DNA of 64,000 nt. Source: Craterilacuibacter sp. RT1T (GTDB lineage Bacteria > Pseudomonadota > Gammaproteobacteria > Burkholderiales > Chromobacteriaceae). The notes below the pieces were generated by a model. That model did not search any database, had not been told where the DNA came from, and saw only the letters and a program-made list of their open reading frames with translations. Shown in pieces: positions 19,124 through 28,462 of the stretch. The stretch's first letter is position 1. Every line of letters begins with the position of its first letter. Location of the stretch: the NCBI RefSeq assembly GCF_023502145.1, contig NZ_JAMFLI010000004.1:186001-250000 (forward strand), written 5' to 3'. The translations under genes were made by a program, and so were the position numbers.

Positions 19124-19315
19124 ATGACAGAAGCCAACAGTACAGTTATCAAGCCCTGCAGTAAATGCGGTTCGCGCGCCGAACTGGTCAAGGCCGGTTC
19201 GCACCGTTTCTGGGTGCAGTGTATGGAGTATATCGGGCAAGGCAACTGCACCGGCATCGGCGCGCAGGCAGACAATAAGAAAGAAGCGATTCATAACTGG
19301 AACAACAAGCGCTGA
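19124..19315 (+). CDS. Lar-like small zinc-ribbon protein
   Basis: A 63-residue protein with the layout of the Lar family (restriction alleviation): two metal knuckles, CSKCGS and C34/C43, followed by the family ending EAIHNWNNKR. Lar of the Rac prophage modifies the specificity of EcoKI restriction-modification. Here no prophage or restriction genes are nearby, so the family name should not be taken as function. A purine-rich AAAAGAGA ribosome site precedes the ATG. Confidence 0.72.
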   Translation: MTEANSTVIKPCSKCGSRAELVKAGSHRFWVQCMEYIGQGNCTGIGAQADNKKEAIHNWNNKR

Positions 19316-19321
19316 AGGCTA

Positions 19322-19828
19322 TCAGGGTTTGACCATATCCGGATGTGGCCATAGCCAAGCTAGCAATAAGGCGATGCCGGAACCTATCGCCGCTTCGAAA
19401 AAGCGCAGGCTGGCATTGACCAGCGGGGGCAGTCCGGGATGAAGGGCTGAAACGACCAGAACCACCAAGACGGTGACGCAGCCCAGACGGCCATTGTCCG
19501 GTACGCCCAGCAGCTGACTGAGCAATATTGTCAGAAATACGCAGATAAAACCGGCTGCCCAGTTATTGGGCAGCAGAGTCAGATAAAGCCAGCCTACGGT
19601 CGCACCAATCAGCGTACCCAATACCCGCTTGCTGGCGGCCTTGATGGTCTCGTCACTGCTTGCCTGCAAGACCACAATGCCGGAAATGACTGCCCATAAA
19701 CGGCCTATCTCGGCTGAAGCACCGGGTATCTTTCCGCCCAGCACATAGCCGCAAGCGCCGGTCAGTATAAGCAACAGCATGATGCGTATGGCGGCAATAA
19801 AATCCAATTTGCCAAATTTGATGCTCAC
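19322..19828 (-). CDS. FUSC-family membrane protein
   Basis: A 168-residue inner-membrane protein with five to six hydrophobic segments, matching the membrane half of the FUSC/aromatic acid exporter family: AAIRIMLLLILTGACGYVLGG, WAVISGIVVLQASSDETIKAASKRVLGTLIGATVGW, and FFEAAIGSGIALLLAWLWPHP. It lacks the long cytoplasmic domain of full AaeB-type exporters, so it is a minimal form. Substrate unknown. It converges on the Lar-like gene, six bases apart. Confidence 0.82.
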   Translation of the reverse strand: MSIKFGKLDFIAAIRIMLLLILTGACGYVLGGKIPGASAEIGRLWAVISGIVVLQASSDETIKAASKRVLGTLIGATVGWLYLTLLPNNWAAGFICVFLTILLSQLLGVPDNGRLGCVTVLVVLVVSALHPGLPPLVNASLRFFEAAIGSGIALLLAWLWPHPDMVKP

Positions 19829-19876
19829 AGCTATTCCTAAACATCATCAATATGCTTAAGAGTGTAGACGGTCGCC

Positions 19877-20278
19877 TCAGAATTCGATGGTGACTTTTTT
19901 AGCCCCCAGCATTTTGGCGCGGGCAATCAATTGCTCCAGGCTGGCTTCGGTCAGCAGAATATCGGGCAAGGCGGGCTGGGCAGTCGGCGAAATAACCGCA
20001 GGGGGCGGGGGGGGGGCAGGCGGTGCCGAGGGCGATGTTCGCGCAACCGGGACAGGTTTGGCTGCACTTTGCAGCTTGGCCAGCTCCTGACACAGCTTTT
20101 CATAGGCTTGCGCGCTGGGTTTGATATGACTGCTATCGGTGGCCTCATAGCGCTGGATGGCTGCCGTAGACATACCTATCTTGTCTGCCAGAGCCGTACG
20201 CGACAGATGAAGTGCTTTGCGCAGGGTCTTGAGTGCGAGCGGAAAGTCCGGGCTTTCAAAAGCAGGCAAAACAGTCAT
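19877..20278 (-). CDS. XRE-type HTH protein with proline-rich linker
   Basis: A 133-residue putative DNA-binding protein. A helix-turn-helix of the XRE/Cro type covers about residues 14-45 (LKTLRKALHLSRTALADKIGMSTAAIQRYE). It is followed by a Pro/Ala linker (SPSAPPAPPPPPAVIS) and a short C-terminal segment ending LIARAKMLGAKKVTIEF. The ATG at 20278 has an excellent GGAG site; longer frames to 20317 do not. The linker is coded by a run of ten G (C on the coding strand) at 20007-20016, which could slip. Target unknown; the long gap ahead of pckG is next to it. Confidence 0.8.
   Translation of the reverse strand: MTVLPAFESPDFPLALKTLRKALHLSRTALADKIGMSTAAIQRYEATDSSHIKPSAQAYEKLCQELAKLQSAAKPVPVARTSPSAPPAPPPPPAVISPTAQPALPDILLTEASLEQLIARAKMLGAKKVTIEF
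20007..20016. repeat. Homopolymeric G10 tract inside the HTH gene
   Basis: Ten consecutive G on the plus strand, after a G5 run, coding five prolines on the minus strand. Long poly-G/C tracts in coding DNA are the usual substrate of slipped-strand phase variation in Neisseriales. A gain or loss of one base would change the last ~45 residues but leave the HTH intact. Confidence 0.85.
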
Positions 20279-20741
20279 CTGAGCTCCATTCTTTTGCATT
20301 GAAATAAAATCATACACTTTTTCATACAGTACTACAACGCATATCTGTGTGTGTTTTTATGTGTGAATTTATAAATACAGCCCATAAAACACATGCTGCC
20401 ATATTGTGTATTAAAACAATTAGGTGTGGCTGTATTGATTTATGTATGATTTACGGGCGACCAAAAATCACACATGATTGCCTTTTGTATTGTTGTGTGT
20501 GATTGATTTTTTATTCATACACGGCTAAATAAATACATCACTATTGCAAGGCTAGCCATCACCGGTTTGCTGCCAGCAAGTCGGGTAACAGACTGGCTAG
20601 CGGCGAAGAGTGTCGGCAAAAAAACAATCGTTTGGCTTGAAAATGTCTTGAAAGCAGAGATTGTCGAGACGCTGCCCTGTAAATCTGTGAAAATCAGCAA
20701 CTCAAATTTCATACTCATTTTATATAAAAACGAGGCGCAGC
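20279..20741. promoter_or_regulatory. Intergenic region between the HTH gene and pckG
   Basis: A 463-base gap without a credible gene, AT-rich and full of TGTGTG/CACACA words. It includes a small palindrome AATCA-CACA-TGATT (20466-20479) and a related TGTGTGATTGATT (20495-20507). The divergent arrangement suggests it holds the promoters of both genes and binding sites for a regulator, perhaps the HTH protein. No specific promoter could be assigned. Confidence 0.4.
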
Positions 20742-22565
20742 ATGCAATCTATCGCTCCCGACTACATCAAACATACCGGTCTGCTGGCCTGGGTTGCTAA
20801 AGTGGCCGAGCTGACCCAGCCGGATGCCATCCACTGGGTAGATGGTTCCGAACAGGAAAATGTCTTGCTGCTGGAGCAGATGGTCGCGGCTGGTACGCTG
20901 ACGCGCCTCAACCCGGAAAAGCGGCCTAATAGCTATGCCGCTTTTTCTGACCCGTCTGACGTAGCGCGCGTGGAGGATCGTACCTATGTCTGTGCTGAAA
21001 ATAAGGCAGATGCAGGTCCGAATAATAACTGGATGGATCCGGATGAAATGCGCGGCACACTGCAAGGCCTGTTTGCCGGTTGTATGCGTGGCCGCACCTT
21101 GTATGTGATTCCATTCAGCATGGGGCCGCTGGGCTCGCCGATTGCACATGTCGGCATCGAGCTGACCGATTCGCCTTATGTCGTCGCCTCGATGCGCATC
21201 ATGACGCGCATGGGACGTGCGGTGTACGACGTGCTCGGTGAAAACGGCGACTATGTGCCCTGCATTCATACCGTCGGCGCACCTCTGGCCGCAGGAGAGG
21301 CCGACAAGCCTTGGCCTTGCAATCCTGATACCAAATACATTGTCCATTTCCCCGAGACGCGCGAGATCTGGTCCTATGGCTCGGGTTATGGCGGCAATGC
21401 CCTTTTGGGCAAGAAGTGCTTTGCGCTGCGCATTGCCTCCACCATGGGCCGCGATCAGGGCTGGCTGGCCGAGCATATGCTGATCCTGGGGGTGGAAAGC
21501 CCCAAGGGTGAAAAGTCTTATGTGGCCGCTGCATTCCCTAGCGCCTGCGGTAAAACCAACTTTGCCATGCTGATTCCACCGGCGGCTTATCAGGGTTGGA
21601 AAGTCACCACGGTAGGGGACGATATCGCATGGATCAAGCCGGGCAGCGACGGCAAGCTATATGCCATCAATCCGGAAAATGGTTACTTTGGCGTGGCGCC
21701 GGGCACCTCGGTCAAATCCAACCCTAACGCCATGGCCATGCTGCAGCAGAATGTGATTTTCACCAACGTCGCGCTGACCGATGATGGGGATGTATGGTGG
21801 GAAGGTATGAGTAAGGATGTGCCGGCGCATCTGACCGATTGGCAGGGTCAGGATTGGACGCCGGAAATCGCCAAGGCGACCGGACGCAAGGCGGCTCACC
21901 CTAATTCGCGTTTTACCGTTTCCGCCACCCAGTGTCCTTCGCTGGATCCGGCATGGAATGATGCCGCAGGTGTGCCTATCTCGGCCTTTATCTTCGGTGG
22001 CCGCCGCTCGTCTACCGTTCCGCTGGTGTTTGAAGCGGCCGGCTGGAACGAGGGGGTGTATATGGCGGCAACCATGGGCTCGGAAACCACCGCTGCCGCC
22101 ATGGGAGCACAAGGGCAGACCCGGCGCGATCCTTTTGCCATGCTGCCTTTCTGCGGTTATCACATGGGGGATTACTTCAACCATTGGCTGACGGTGGGGA
22201 GCAAACTGGAGCAGGCACCGGCTATTTTCTGCGTGAACTGGTTCCGCGTGGATGAAAACGGCCGCTTCCTGTGGCCGGGCTTCGGTGAAAACATGCGGGT
22301 GCTAGAGTGGATTGTTGGTCGGGTGCAAGGCGTCGCCAAGGCCGAGAAAAGCGTACTGGGCTGGATGCCAAGCTATGACGATCTGGATTGGAGCGGGCTG
22401 GATGAAGTCAGTCGCGAGCAGTTTACCGATCTGATGAAGCTGGATACCGAGGCCTGGCGCAAGGAAGTTTTGGCGCATGGCGACTGGCTGGCCAAGCTGG
22501 CTGACCGCTTGCCAGCCAGTCTGGCCGAGCAGCGTGTCCGTTTGAGCGCCATTCTCGAGGGCTGA
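20742..22565 (+). CDS. pckG: Phosphoenolpyruvate carboxykinase (GTP)
   Basis: Converts oxaloacetate and GTP to phosphoenolpyruvate, CO2 and GDP at the head of gluconeogenesis. The 607-residue protein has the GTP-type family blocks: [30 protein letters not shown], the P-loop [13 protein letters not shown] at about 264-276 with the catalytic cysteine, and [17 protein letters not shown]. The ATG at 20742 has GAGG ahead. It would make sugar phosphates from the pyruvate released by the sulfoquinovose pathway further along, although the two are not linked by position. Confidence 0.97.
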   Translation: MQSIAPDYIKHTGLLAWVAKVAELTQPDAIHWVDGSEQENVLLLEQMVAAGTLTRLNPEKRPNSYAAFSDPSDVARVEDRTYVCAENKADAGPNNNWMDPDEMRGTLQGLFAGCMRGRTLYVIPFSMGPLGSPIAHVGIELTDSPYVVASMRIMTRMGRAVYDVLGENGDYVPCIHTVGAPLAAGEADKPWPCNPDTKYIVHFPETREIWSYGSGYGGNALLGKKCFALRIASTMGRDQGWLAEHMLILGVESPKGEKSYVAAAFPSACGKTNFAMLIPPAAYQGWKVTTVGDDIAWIKPGSDGKLYAINPENGYFGVAPGTSVKSNPNAMAMLQQNVIFTNVALTDDGDVWWEGMSKDVPAHLTDWQGQDWTPEIAKATGRKAAHPNSRFTVSATQCPSLDPAWNDAAGVPISAFIFGGRRSSTVPLVFEAAGWNEGVYMAATMGSETTAAAMGAQGQTRRDPFAMLPFCGYHMGDYFNHWLTVGSKLEQAPAIFCVNWFRVDENGRFLWPGFGENMRVLEWIVGRVQGVAKAEKSVLGWMPSYDDLDWSGLDEVSREQFTDLMKLDTEAWRKEVLAHGDWLAKLADRLPASLAEQRVRLSAILEG

Positions 22566-22606
22566 CTGACTATCGGGGTTGGATGTGATCTTCGTCTGAA
22601 TCCAGT

Positions 22607-22640
22607 AGCCCGGCAGGCTAGACTTGCCGGGCTGTTTTAT
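22607..22640 (+). terminator. Terminator after pckG
   Basis: Stem AGCCCGGCA / TGCCGGGCT with a nine-base loop, followed by GTTTTATT, about 40 bases after the pckG stop. Confidence 0.88.
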
Positions 22641-23012
22641 TGGGCATTCGGCTGTTGTATCTGTAGTCGCCGATGATGATGCGGTACTTTTCCATGTTGG
22701 CATCAGGTCTGGATCGATTAAACGGCTTTTGGTGCTGGCTTGCGAGAGGTCTGTTTGCTTCCCGGCACACAAACTTTTGTGCCTTTGGTTTTCTCTTGCA
22801 TTTTTCTGGCAAGGCTATCTGTGGCGTTTGGGTGAAAGTTGCGGTTTGCGGCGATTTTCCCAATCAAGAACTTTGACTGATCAATCTATTTGCATTTTTG
22901 TGCCAAAAATCATATTGATTTGTTGTTTTTGAGCCTTGTTGTGTCGTTAGTGCGACATGGGGCTTCTTCATTTCGACAACTACGATTAGAATTGCGCGGT
23001 TTGTTCGGAGGC
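22641..23012. promoter_or_regulatory. Upstream region of the pyrBI leader
   Basis: About 370 bases without a credible gene between the pckG terminator and the pyr leader. The promoter of pyrBI must lie here. The stretch 22880-22990 is T-rich (several TTGTTT and TTGTGT words), but I cannot assign -35 and -10 boxes with confidence. Confidence 0.35.
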
Positions 23013-23020
23013 ATGAAAAA

Positions 23021-23140
23021 GTGGAATATCAGCAGGCAATTATTCAGCAAATCAACGCGGTCAACCGCGCTGTTGCTGTTTTCTTTGTCGCGCCACTGTT
23101 GCCCGAGCAGACATATTGGTTTTTAAAGAAAAGCTCCTGA
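23021..23140 (+). CDS. Candidate pyrBI leader peptide (pyrL-like)
   Basis: Two overlapping short frames share one strong GGAGG site at 23007-23011. The GTG at 23021 (nine bases after the site) gives 39 residues ending KKSS, with its TGA stop inside the 5' arm of the attenuator hairpin. The ATG at 23013 gives 37 residues (to TAA at 23126) but is very close to the GGAGG. Either way a ribosome following the polymerase would reach the hairpin, as in the E. coli pyrBI leader. A T-rich run (23077-23087) suits UTP-dependent pausing. The arrangement is the evidence; the peptide itself has no recognisable sequence. Confidence 0.45.
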   Translation: MEYQQAIIQQINAVNRAVAVFFVAPLLPEQTYWFLKKSS

Positions 23141-23160
23141 TTATTCAGGGGCTTTTTTTT
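23132..23160 (+). terminator. Attenuator (intrinsic terminator) before pyrB
   Basis: Stem AGCTCCTGA / TCAGGGGCT, loop TTAT, followed by eight T. It lies 40 bases before the pyrB start and after the leader frames, so transcripts reaching pyrB must read through it. This matches the known enterobacterial pyrBI attenuation design, in which low UTP couples ribosome and polymerase and prevents hairpin formation. Confidence 0.82.
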
Positions 23161-23200
23161 CATCTAATAACATTAAAACGACAGGAATAGGAGCCATACC

Positions 23201-24121
23201 ATGACAAATACGCTCTACCGCAAACACATTATCTCTATTCCAGACTTTACCCGTCAGGAGCTGGAGCTTGTCGTGGAAACCGCAGGCCGGCTTAAGCGCG
23301 AGCCGCGTAATGATCTCTTGCAAGGCAAACTGATTGCCAGCTGCTTTTTCGAGCCCTCCACCCGTACCCGCTTGTCGTTTGAAACGGCAGTCCAGCGTCT
23401 GGGCGGCAACATTATCGGCTTTGCCGATGGTGGCAATACCTCGGCCAAGAAGGGTGAAACCCTGGCCGACTCGCTGAAGATTATTGGCGACTATAGCGAT
23501 GCAGTCGTGATGCGCCACCCGAAGGAAGGCGCAGCCCGTCTGGCCAGCGAATTTTCCCCGGTGCCCATCATCAATGGTGGCGATGGTTCCAACCAGCATC
23601 CGACCCAGACCCTGCTTGACCTGTTCTCCATCTATGAAACCCAAGGCACGCTGGAAAACCTGACTGTCGCTTTTGTTGGTGACCTCAAGTATGGCCGTAC
23701 CGTGCACTCGCTGACCCAGGCACTATCGCTGTTCAATGCCAGCTTCTATTTTGTGGCACCGGAAGCTCTGGCCATGCCGGACTACATTTGCGAAGAGCTG
23801 GACGAAAAGGGCATCAAGTACACCCTGGTCAGCAGCCTGGAAGAGGTTATTCCGGAAATCGATGTGCTTTATATGACCCGTGTGCAGCGCGAGCGTTTTG
23901 ACGAGGCCGAGTTCAAGAAGATCCAGGGCCAGTTCATTCTCAAGGCCGAGATGCTGAAGCATGCGCGTGACAATATGAAAATCCTGCATCCGCTGCCGCG
24001 CGTAGACGAGATTGCAGTCGATGTAGATGCCACGCCCCATGCCTATTACTTCCAGCAGGCCAAGAACGGGGTGTATGCGCGCCAGGCGCTGCTGTCCCTC
24101 GTGCTGAACGAAACTGTCTGA
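23201..24121 (+). CDS. pyrB: Aspartate carbamoyltransferase catalytic subunit
   Basis: Condenses carbamoyl phosphate with aspartate, the committed step of pyrimidine synthesis. The 306-residue protein is full length. It shows the carbamoyl-phosphate motif [15 protein letters not shown] (near 50-64), the 80s-loop lysine in [41 protein letters not shown] and [10 protein letters not shown]. An AGGAG site precedes the ATG. pyrI follows 28 bases on, so this is a class B enzyme (catalytic and regulatory subunits). Regulation by attenuation is indicated by the leader hairpin. Confidence 0.97.
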   Translation: MTNTLYRKHIISIPDFTRQELELVVETAGRLKREPRNDLLQGKLIASCFFEPSTRTRLSFETAVQRLGGNIIGFADGGNTSAKKGETLADSLKIIGDYSDAVVMRHPKEGAARLASEFSPVPIINGGDGSNQHPTQTLLDLFSIYETQGTLENLTVAFVGDLKYGRTVHSLTQALSLFNASFYFVAPEALAMPDYICEELDEKGIKYTLVSSLEEVIPEIDVLYMTRVQRERFDEAEFKKIQGQFILKAEMLKHARDNMKILHPLPRVDEIAVDVDATPHAYYFQQAKNGVYARQALLSLVLNETV

Positions 24122-24149
24122 TAAAACCGGATACAAGGAAGAATTCACC

Positions 24150-24608
24150 ATGCAATACACGCGCACCGTAGAAGCCCTGAAAGAAGGCACCGTAATCGAC
24201 CACCTGCCTGCCGGACAGGGCCTGAAAATCCTGCGTCTGTTCCGCCTGGCCGATACCGGCGAGCGGGTCACCGTTGGCCTGAACCTGATCAGCCGTCACA
24301 TGGGCAACAAGGACATCATCAAGGTCGAGAATGTGGCGCTGACCGCAGAGCAGGCCAACGAGCTGGCTTTGTTTGCACCACAGGCAACGGTCAATGTGAT
24401 CGAAAACTTCGATGTGGTCAGAAAGCACAAGCTGGTATTGCCGGAAACGATTGAAGGTATTTTTGCCTGCCCGAACTCGAATTGCATTTCTCATAATGAG
24501 CCGGTGAGTAGCTTTTTTTATGTCAAAGAACATAAAAATGACACAAAGATGCGCTGCAAGTATTGCGAAAAGGTGTTCAGTAAGGATATTGTTGCCGAAG
24601 TGCGCTAA
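24150..24608 (+). CDS. pyrI: Aspartate carbamoyltransferase regulatory subunit
   Basis: Regulatory chain that binds nucleotide effectors and links catalytic trimers. The 152-residue protein has the allosteric domain ([19 protein letters not shown]) and a zinc domain with all four cysteines: CPNSNC and CKYC. The ATG at 24150 has AAGGAAG ahead. It is in an operon with pyrB. Confidence 0.97.
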   Translation: MQYTRTVEALKEGTVIDHLPAGQGLKILRLFRLADTGERVTVGLNLISRHMGNKDIIKVENVALTAEQANELALFAPQATVNVIENFDVVRKHKLVLPETIEGIFACPNSNCISHNEPVSSFFYVKEHKNDTKMRCKYCEKVFSKDIVAEVR

Positions 24609-24676
24609 GTCGTACGAAGGGCATAGAGGGAAGCATGACATAAAGCACCGCGTTTGACGGTGCGTCAAAATACAGA

Positions 24677-24712
24677 AGACGCCACGGTTTACCGTGGCGT
24701 CTTTATGTTTTC
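24677..24712 (+). terminator. Terminator after pyrBI
   Basis: Perfect 11-bp stem AGACGCCACGG / CCGTGGCGTCT with a TTTA loop, followed by TTATGTTTT. It ends pyrBI and may partly serve the convergent oxidoreductase gene. Confidence 0.88.
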
Positions 24713-24722
24713 GCCGCTTGAG

Positions 24723-27700
24723 TCAGGCGGCCTGGCGCGGGCGTTTTTGTGCCAGCAGATCCGCCTGTAGCGCCGTGATTTTGGCGTCGGCGATCTGATA
24801 GTTGCGTTGCTTGATATGACCGAAGCCGCGAATGGCATCGAAACTGCGTACCAGTTCGCAGGCTTGTTCCAGATTGTTGGCATTCAATAAAGGCAGCAGG
24901 ATCTTGATCTGCTGCTCGAAGCGTGCAATCAGCAGGCGCTCGAGTTTCCGGTCTGCTTGCCAGCCAAACGGGTCAAAAGCGGTATGGCGCAAAAATTTCA
25001 GCTTGGCCAACCATTTCATCGCCGTCAGCATCCAGGGGCCGAAGGCACGCTTGTTATGATTCTTTCCGCTTAGCCAGGATGGCGCCAGCTGAAAGACCAG
25101 CCGGTAGTCGCCTTCGAAGCTGGCGGCAAGCTGTGCCATAAAAGCGCCATCGCTATACAGTCGTGCCACCTCGTATTCGTCCTTGTAGGCCAATAGTCTG
25201 GCGTAGCTGTGGGCAACGGCCAGCGCCAGGCGCGTACTGGCCGGATTGGCACGCGTTTCAGCCTGTTGCACCTGCTCGGTCAGCGCGCGGTAGCGTGTGG
25301 CCAGTGCCGCATTCTGGTAGGCGGTGAGCAAGGCGCTGCGTTGCTGCACGACATGTGCCACGGTTTCACGTGAAACAAAGGCTACCACACTGCCCGGGTT
25401 CAGCATCTTGTCCAGTACGGCCGGCTGATGGGCGGCATGGCGCCCCCACTGGAAAGCCTGCTGGTTGAATTCGATGGCTGCTCCATTCATACGGATGGCT
25501 TCCAGAATGGCTGCTGCACTCAAGGGCACCAGACCCTGTTGCCAGGCATAACCCAGCATGAACATATTGCTGGCGATGGCATCGCCCAAGAGCCGGGTGG
25601 CGTGGCCGGTGGCATTGATCTCGAAATAGCGGCCGGTGCCGACGGATTCGACGATGGCATCTTTCATGGCCCGAGCCGGGAAGGACTGATCGGGGTGGGT
25701 CAGAAAGGCACTGGTTTGTGTCTCGTTGCTATTGATGACGGCGTAGCTGAAACCGGCACGCATTTTGGCCAGGGTTTCTTCTGCGGCACTGACGACCAGA
25801 TCGCAACCCAATACCAGATTGGCATCGCCGGCGGCGATGCGTACGGCGTGCAATGCCGCTTGCGAGCGGGCGATGCGCACATGCGACCAGACCGAGCCGC
25901 CTTTTTGTGCCAGCCCGGCCATATCCAGCACGGTAATGCCCTTACCATCCAGATAAGCGGCCATGCCCAGAACCTGACCGATGGTGACGACACCGGTGCC
26001 GCCTATGCCGGTAATCACGATACCGTAGGGGGTGTCCAGCGCCGGCAGTACGGGCTCGGGCAGTGCCGGTAAACGGCTGATATCGAATTGTTTGGCTTCA
26101 GGCTTTTTCAGGCGGCCGCCTTCGATGGTGACAAAGCTGGGACAGAAGCCTTCCAGACAGCTGTAGTCCTTATTGCAGCTGGACTGGTCGATAATCCGTT
26201 TTCGTCCCAGCGGGGTTTCGATGGGCATGACCGACAGGCAGCCGGATTTTTCGCCACAGTCGCCGCAGCCCTCGCATACCTGCTGGTTGATAAACACACG
26301 CCGTGCCGGATCGGGGTAGAGGCCGCGCTTGCGGCGCCGGCGTTTTTCCGCGGCACAGGTCTGGTCATGGATCAGGATGGTGACGCCGCTTGTGGCGCGC
26401 AGTTCAAGCTGCAGGCGTTCGATCTCGCTGCGGTGGAAGACCTCTACGCCGGGCGCCAGCGTATCGATCAGGCCATGCGCCGCATGATACTTTTCCGGCT
26501 CATCGCTGGTGATTACGATGCGCGCCACGCCTTCGGCCGCCAGTTGGCGCGTTATCAGGGGTACATCCAGTTTGCCGTCCACATGCTGGCCACCCGTCAT
26601 GGCTACGGCATCGTTATACAGAATCTTGTAGGTGATATTGACGCTGCCGGCGACGGCCGCGCGTATCGCCATCAGCCCGCTGTGAAAATAAGTGCCGTCG
26701 CCCATATTGGCAAAGACATGCGCAGTGCTGGTAAAGGGGGCTTGCCCCAGCCAGGCCACGCCTTCGCCGCCCATCTGGCTGAAGGTCTTGGTATGCGGCT
26801 CTATCCAGGTCGCCATATAGTGGCAGCCGATGCCGCCCAGTGCACGGCTGCCATCCGGCACCTTGGTGCTGGTATTGTGCGGGCAGCCCGAGCAATAGTG
26901 CGGCACGCGTGCCAGGCTCGCGCGCGGCCTGACCAGCTGGGCTTCTTTTTCGCGGTAAAACTGCAGGCGCTGGTGGATCAGCGGGCTATCCACGATATTG
27001 GCGAGGCGGCTGGCGATGGCGCGTGCAATCATGGCGGGTGTCAGCTCGCCGGCGGCAGGCAGCAGCCAGTCGCCATGGGGCAGGGCCCATTCGCCTTTCT
27101 CTGCAAACTTGCCCACCACGCGCGGGCGTACATCCTCGCGCCAGTTATATAGCTGCTCTTTCAGCTGGTATTCGATAATCTGGCGCTTCTCTTCAACCAC
27201 CAGAATCTCGTCCAGCCCTTCGGCAAAGTGGCGTACCCCTTCCGGCTCCAGCGGCCACACCATGCCGACCTTGAAAATGCGCAGGCCGATCGCGGCGGCG
27301 AGGCTCTCGTCTATGCCCAGATCGTCCAGCGCCTGCATCACATCGAGATAGCTCTTGCCGGTGGTGATGATGCCCAGCCGTGCATTGGGCGAGTCCAGCG
27401 TGATGTGGTTCAGGTGGTTGGCGCGCGCATAAGCCAGTGCCGCATACAGGCGCTCATGCAGCACGCGCTTTTCCTGTAGCAGTGGCGGGTCGGGCCAGCG
27501 GATATTGAGGCCACCCTCGGGCAGCGGGAAGTCGTCGGGAATGACCGCTTGAAAACGCTCGGGGGAGACATCGACGATGGCGCTGCTCTCTATGGTGTCG
27601 GTGATGGCCTTGAGTGCCACCCAGCAACCGCAATAACGGCTCATGGCCCAGCCATGCAGGCCGAAATCGAGCACTTCCTGCACGCCGGAGGGGCTGAGTA

Positions 27701-28208
27701 CCGGAATCATGCTGGCCGCGAGAATATGATCGGACTGGTGCGGAAAGGTGGACGATTTGGCGGCGTGGTCATCCCCACACACCAGCAGTACACCGCCCTG
27801 TGCGCTGCTGCCGGCCACATTGCCATGTTTGAGCACATCGCCGGAGCGGTCAACGCCGGGCCCCTTGCCATACCACAGCGCGTAGACACCATCGACTTTG
27901 GCGCCCTCGAACAGCCCCAGCTGCTGGGTGCCCCATACTGCTGTTGCGGCCAGGTCTTCGTTCAAGCCGGCGTGAAACACCACCTGATGTGCCTGCAAAT
28001 GGCTGGCCGCCGCCTGCATGGCAAGATCGACATTGCCCAGCGGCGAGCCGCGGTAACCGGTGACATAGCCGGCGGTATTCAGGCCGGCCTGACGGTCGTG
28101 CAGCTGCTGCATCATAGGCAGGCGCACCAGCGCCTGAATGCCGTTCATCAGCACCTGGCCATTGAGGATGGTGTATTTGTCTTCCAGTGAAGTCTGGCGG
28201 ATGGACAT
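24723..28208 (-). CDS. Indolepyruvate ferredoxin oxidoreductase family protein (fused alpha-beta)
   Basis: A 1161-residue fusion of the alpha and beta parts of the 2-ketoacid:ferredoxin oxidoreductase family, probably oxidising aryl- or branched-chain 2-ketoacids to acyl-CoA. Order of domains: pyrimidine-binding N-terminal domain (GYVTGYRGSPLGNVDL), TPP-binding domain (GGIGCHYMATW, FANMGDGTYFHSG, NDAVAMTGGQ), an iron-sulfur region (CEGCGDCGEKSGC and CNKDYSCLEGFCPSF), and the gamma domain (GIGGTGVVTIGQVLGMAAYLDGKG). Such long forms are common in proteobacteria during amino-acid breakdown. Single gene with no ferredoxin nearby. It contains parS site 4. Confidence 0.92.
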   Translation of the reverse strand: MSIRQTSLEDKYTILNGQVLMNGIQALVRLPMMQQLHDRQAGLNTAGYVTGYRGSPLGNVDLAMQAAASHLQAHQVVFHAGLNEDLAATAVWGTQQLGLFEGAKVDGVYALWYGKGPGVDRSGDVLKHGNVAGSSAQGGVLLVCGDDHAAKSSTFPHQSDHILAASMIPVLSPSGVQEVLDFGLHGWAMSRYCGCWVALKAITDTIESSAIVDVSPERFQAVIPDDFPLPEGGLNIRWPDPPLLQEKRVLHERLYAALAYARANHLNHITLDSPNARLGIITTGKSYLDVMQALDDLGIDESLAAAIGLRIFKVGMVWPLEPEGVRHFAEGLDEILVVEEKRQIIEYQLKEQLYNWREDVRPRVVGKFAEKGEWALPHGDWLLPAAGELTPAMIARAIASRLANIVDSPLIHQRLQFYREKEAQLVRPRASLARVPHYCSGCPHNTSTKVPDGSRALGGIGCHYMATWIEPHTKTFSQMGGEGVAWLGQAPFTSTAHVFANMGDGTYFHSGLMAIRAAVAGSVNITYKILYNDAVAMTGGQHVDGKLDVPLITRQLAAEGVARIVITSDEPEKYHAAHGLIDTLAPGVEVFHRSEIERLQLELRATSGVTILIHDQTCAAEKRRRRKRGLYPDPARRVFINQQVCEGCGDCGEKSGCLSVMPIETPLGRKRIIDQSSCNKDYSCLEGFCPSFVTIEGGRLKKPEAKQFDISRLPALPEPVLPALDTPYGIVITGIGGTGVVTIGQVLGMAAYLDGKGITVLDMAGLAQKGGSVWSHVRIARSQAALHAVRIAAGDANLVLGCDLVVSAAEETLAKMRAGFSYAVINSNETQTSAFLTHPDQSFPARAMKDAIVESVGTGRYFEINATGHATRLLGDAIASNMFMLGYAWQQGLVPLSAAAILEAIRMNGAAIEFNQQAFQWGRHAAHQPAVLDKMLNPGSVVAFVSRETVAHVVQQRSALLTAYQNAALATRYRALTEQVQQAETRANPASTRLALAVAHSYARLLAYKDEYEVARLYSDGAFMAQLAASFEGDYRLVFQLAPSWLSGKNHNKRAFGPWMLTAMKWLAKLKFLRHTAFDPFGWQADRKLERLLIARFEQQIKILLPLLNANNLEQACELVRSFDAIRGFGHIKQRNYQIADAKITALQADLLAQKRPRQAA
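25362..25377. other. parS site 4 (inside the oxidoreductase gene)
   Basis: GGTTTCACGTGAAACA, one outer mismatch from the consensus, coding FVSRET on the minus strand. It is the site farthest from the candidate origin in this window (about 19 kb). Confidence 0.82.
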
Positions 28209-28462
28209 GGATGCTCCTTGACGATGGGCGCTTGTGGCGCAGTGGGCGGCGCAGCTGACCTTGTGGGTCGTGCTTTAGTTGTAGCGTCTGCATTGCCATC
28301 CATCAGCAAGATAGATAAGCCGTGAATAAAGGGCAAAAGGCTTGACGTTTATCGCCGGGCTTTGTGGCCTGTACGCCAGTGCAGCAAAATTGGCCGCCAC
28401 CGATTTAGCCGATACCCATATGTGTTAATGTGTTGACTCCTGCTGAAACCCGACTGTCTGCC

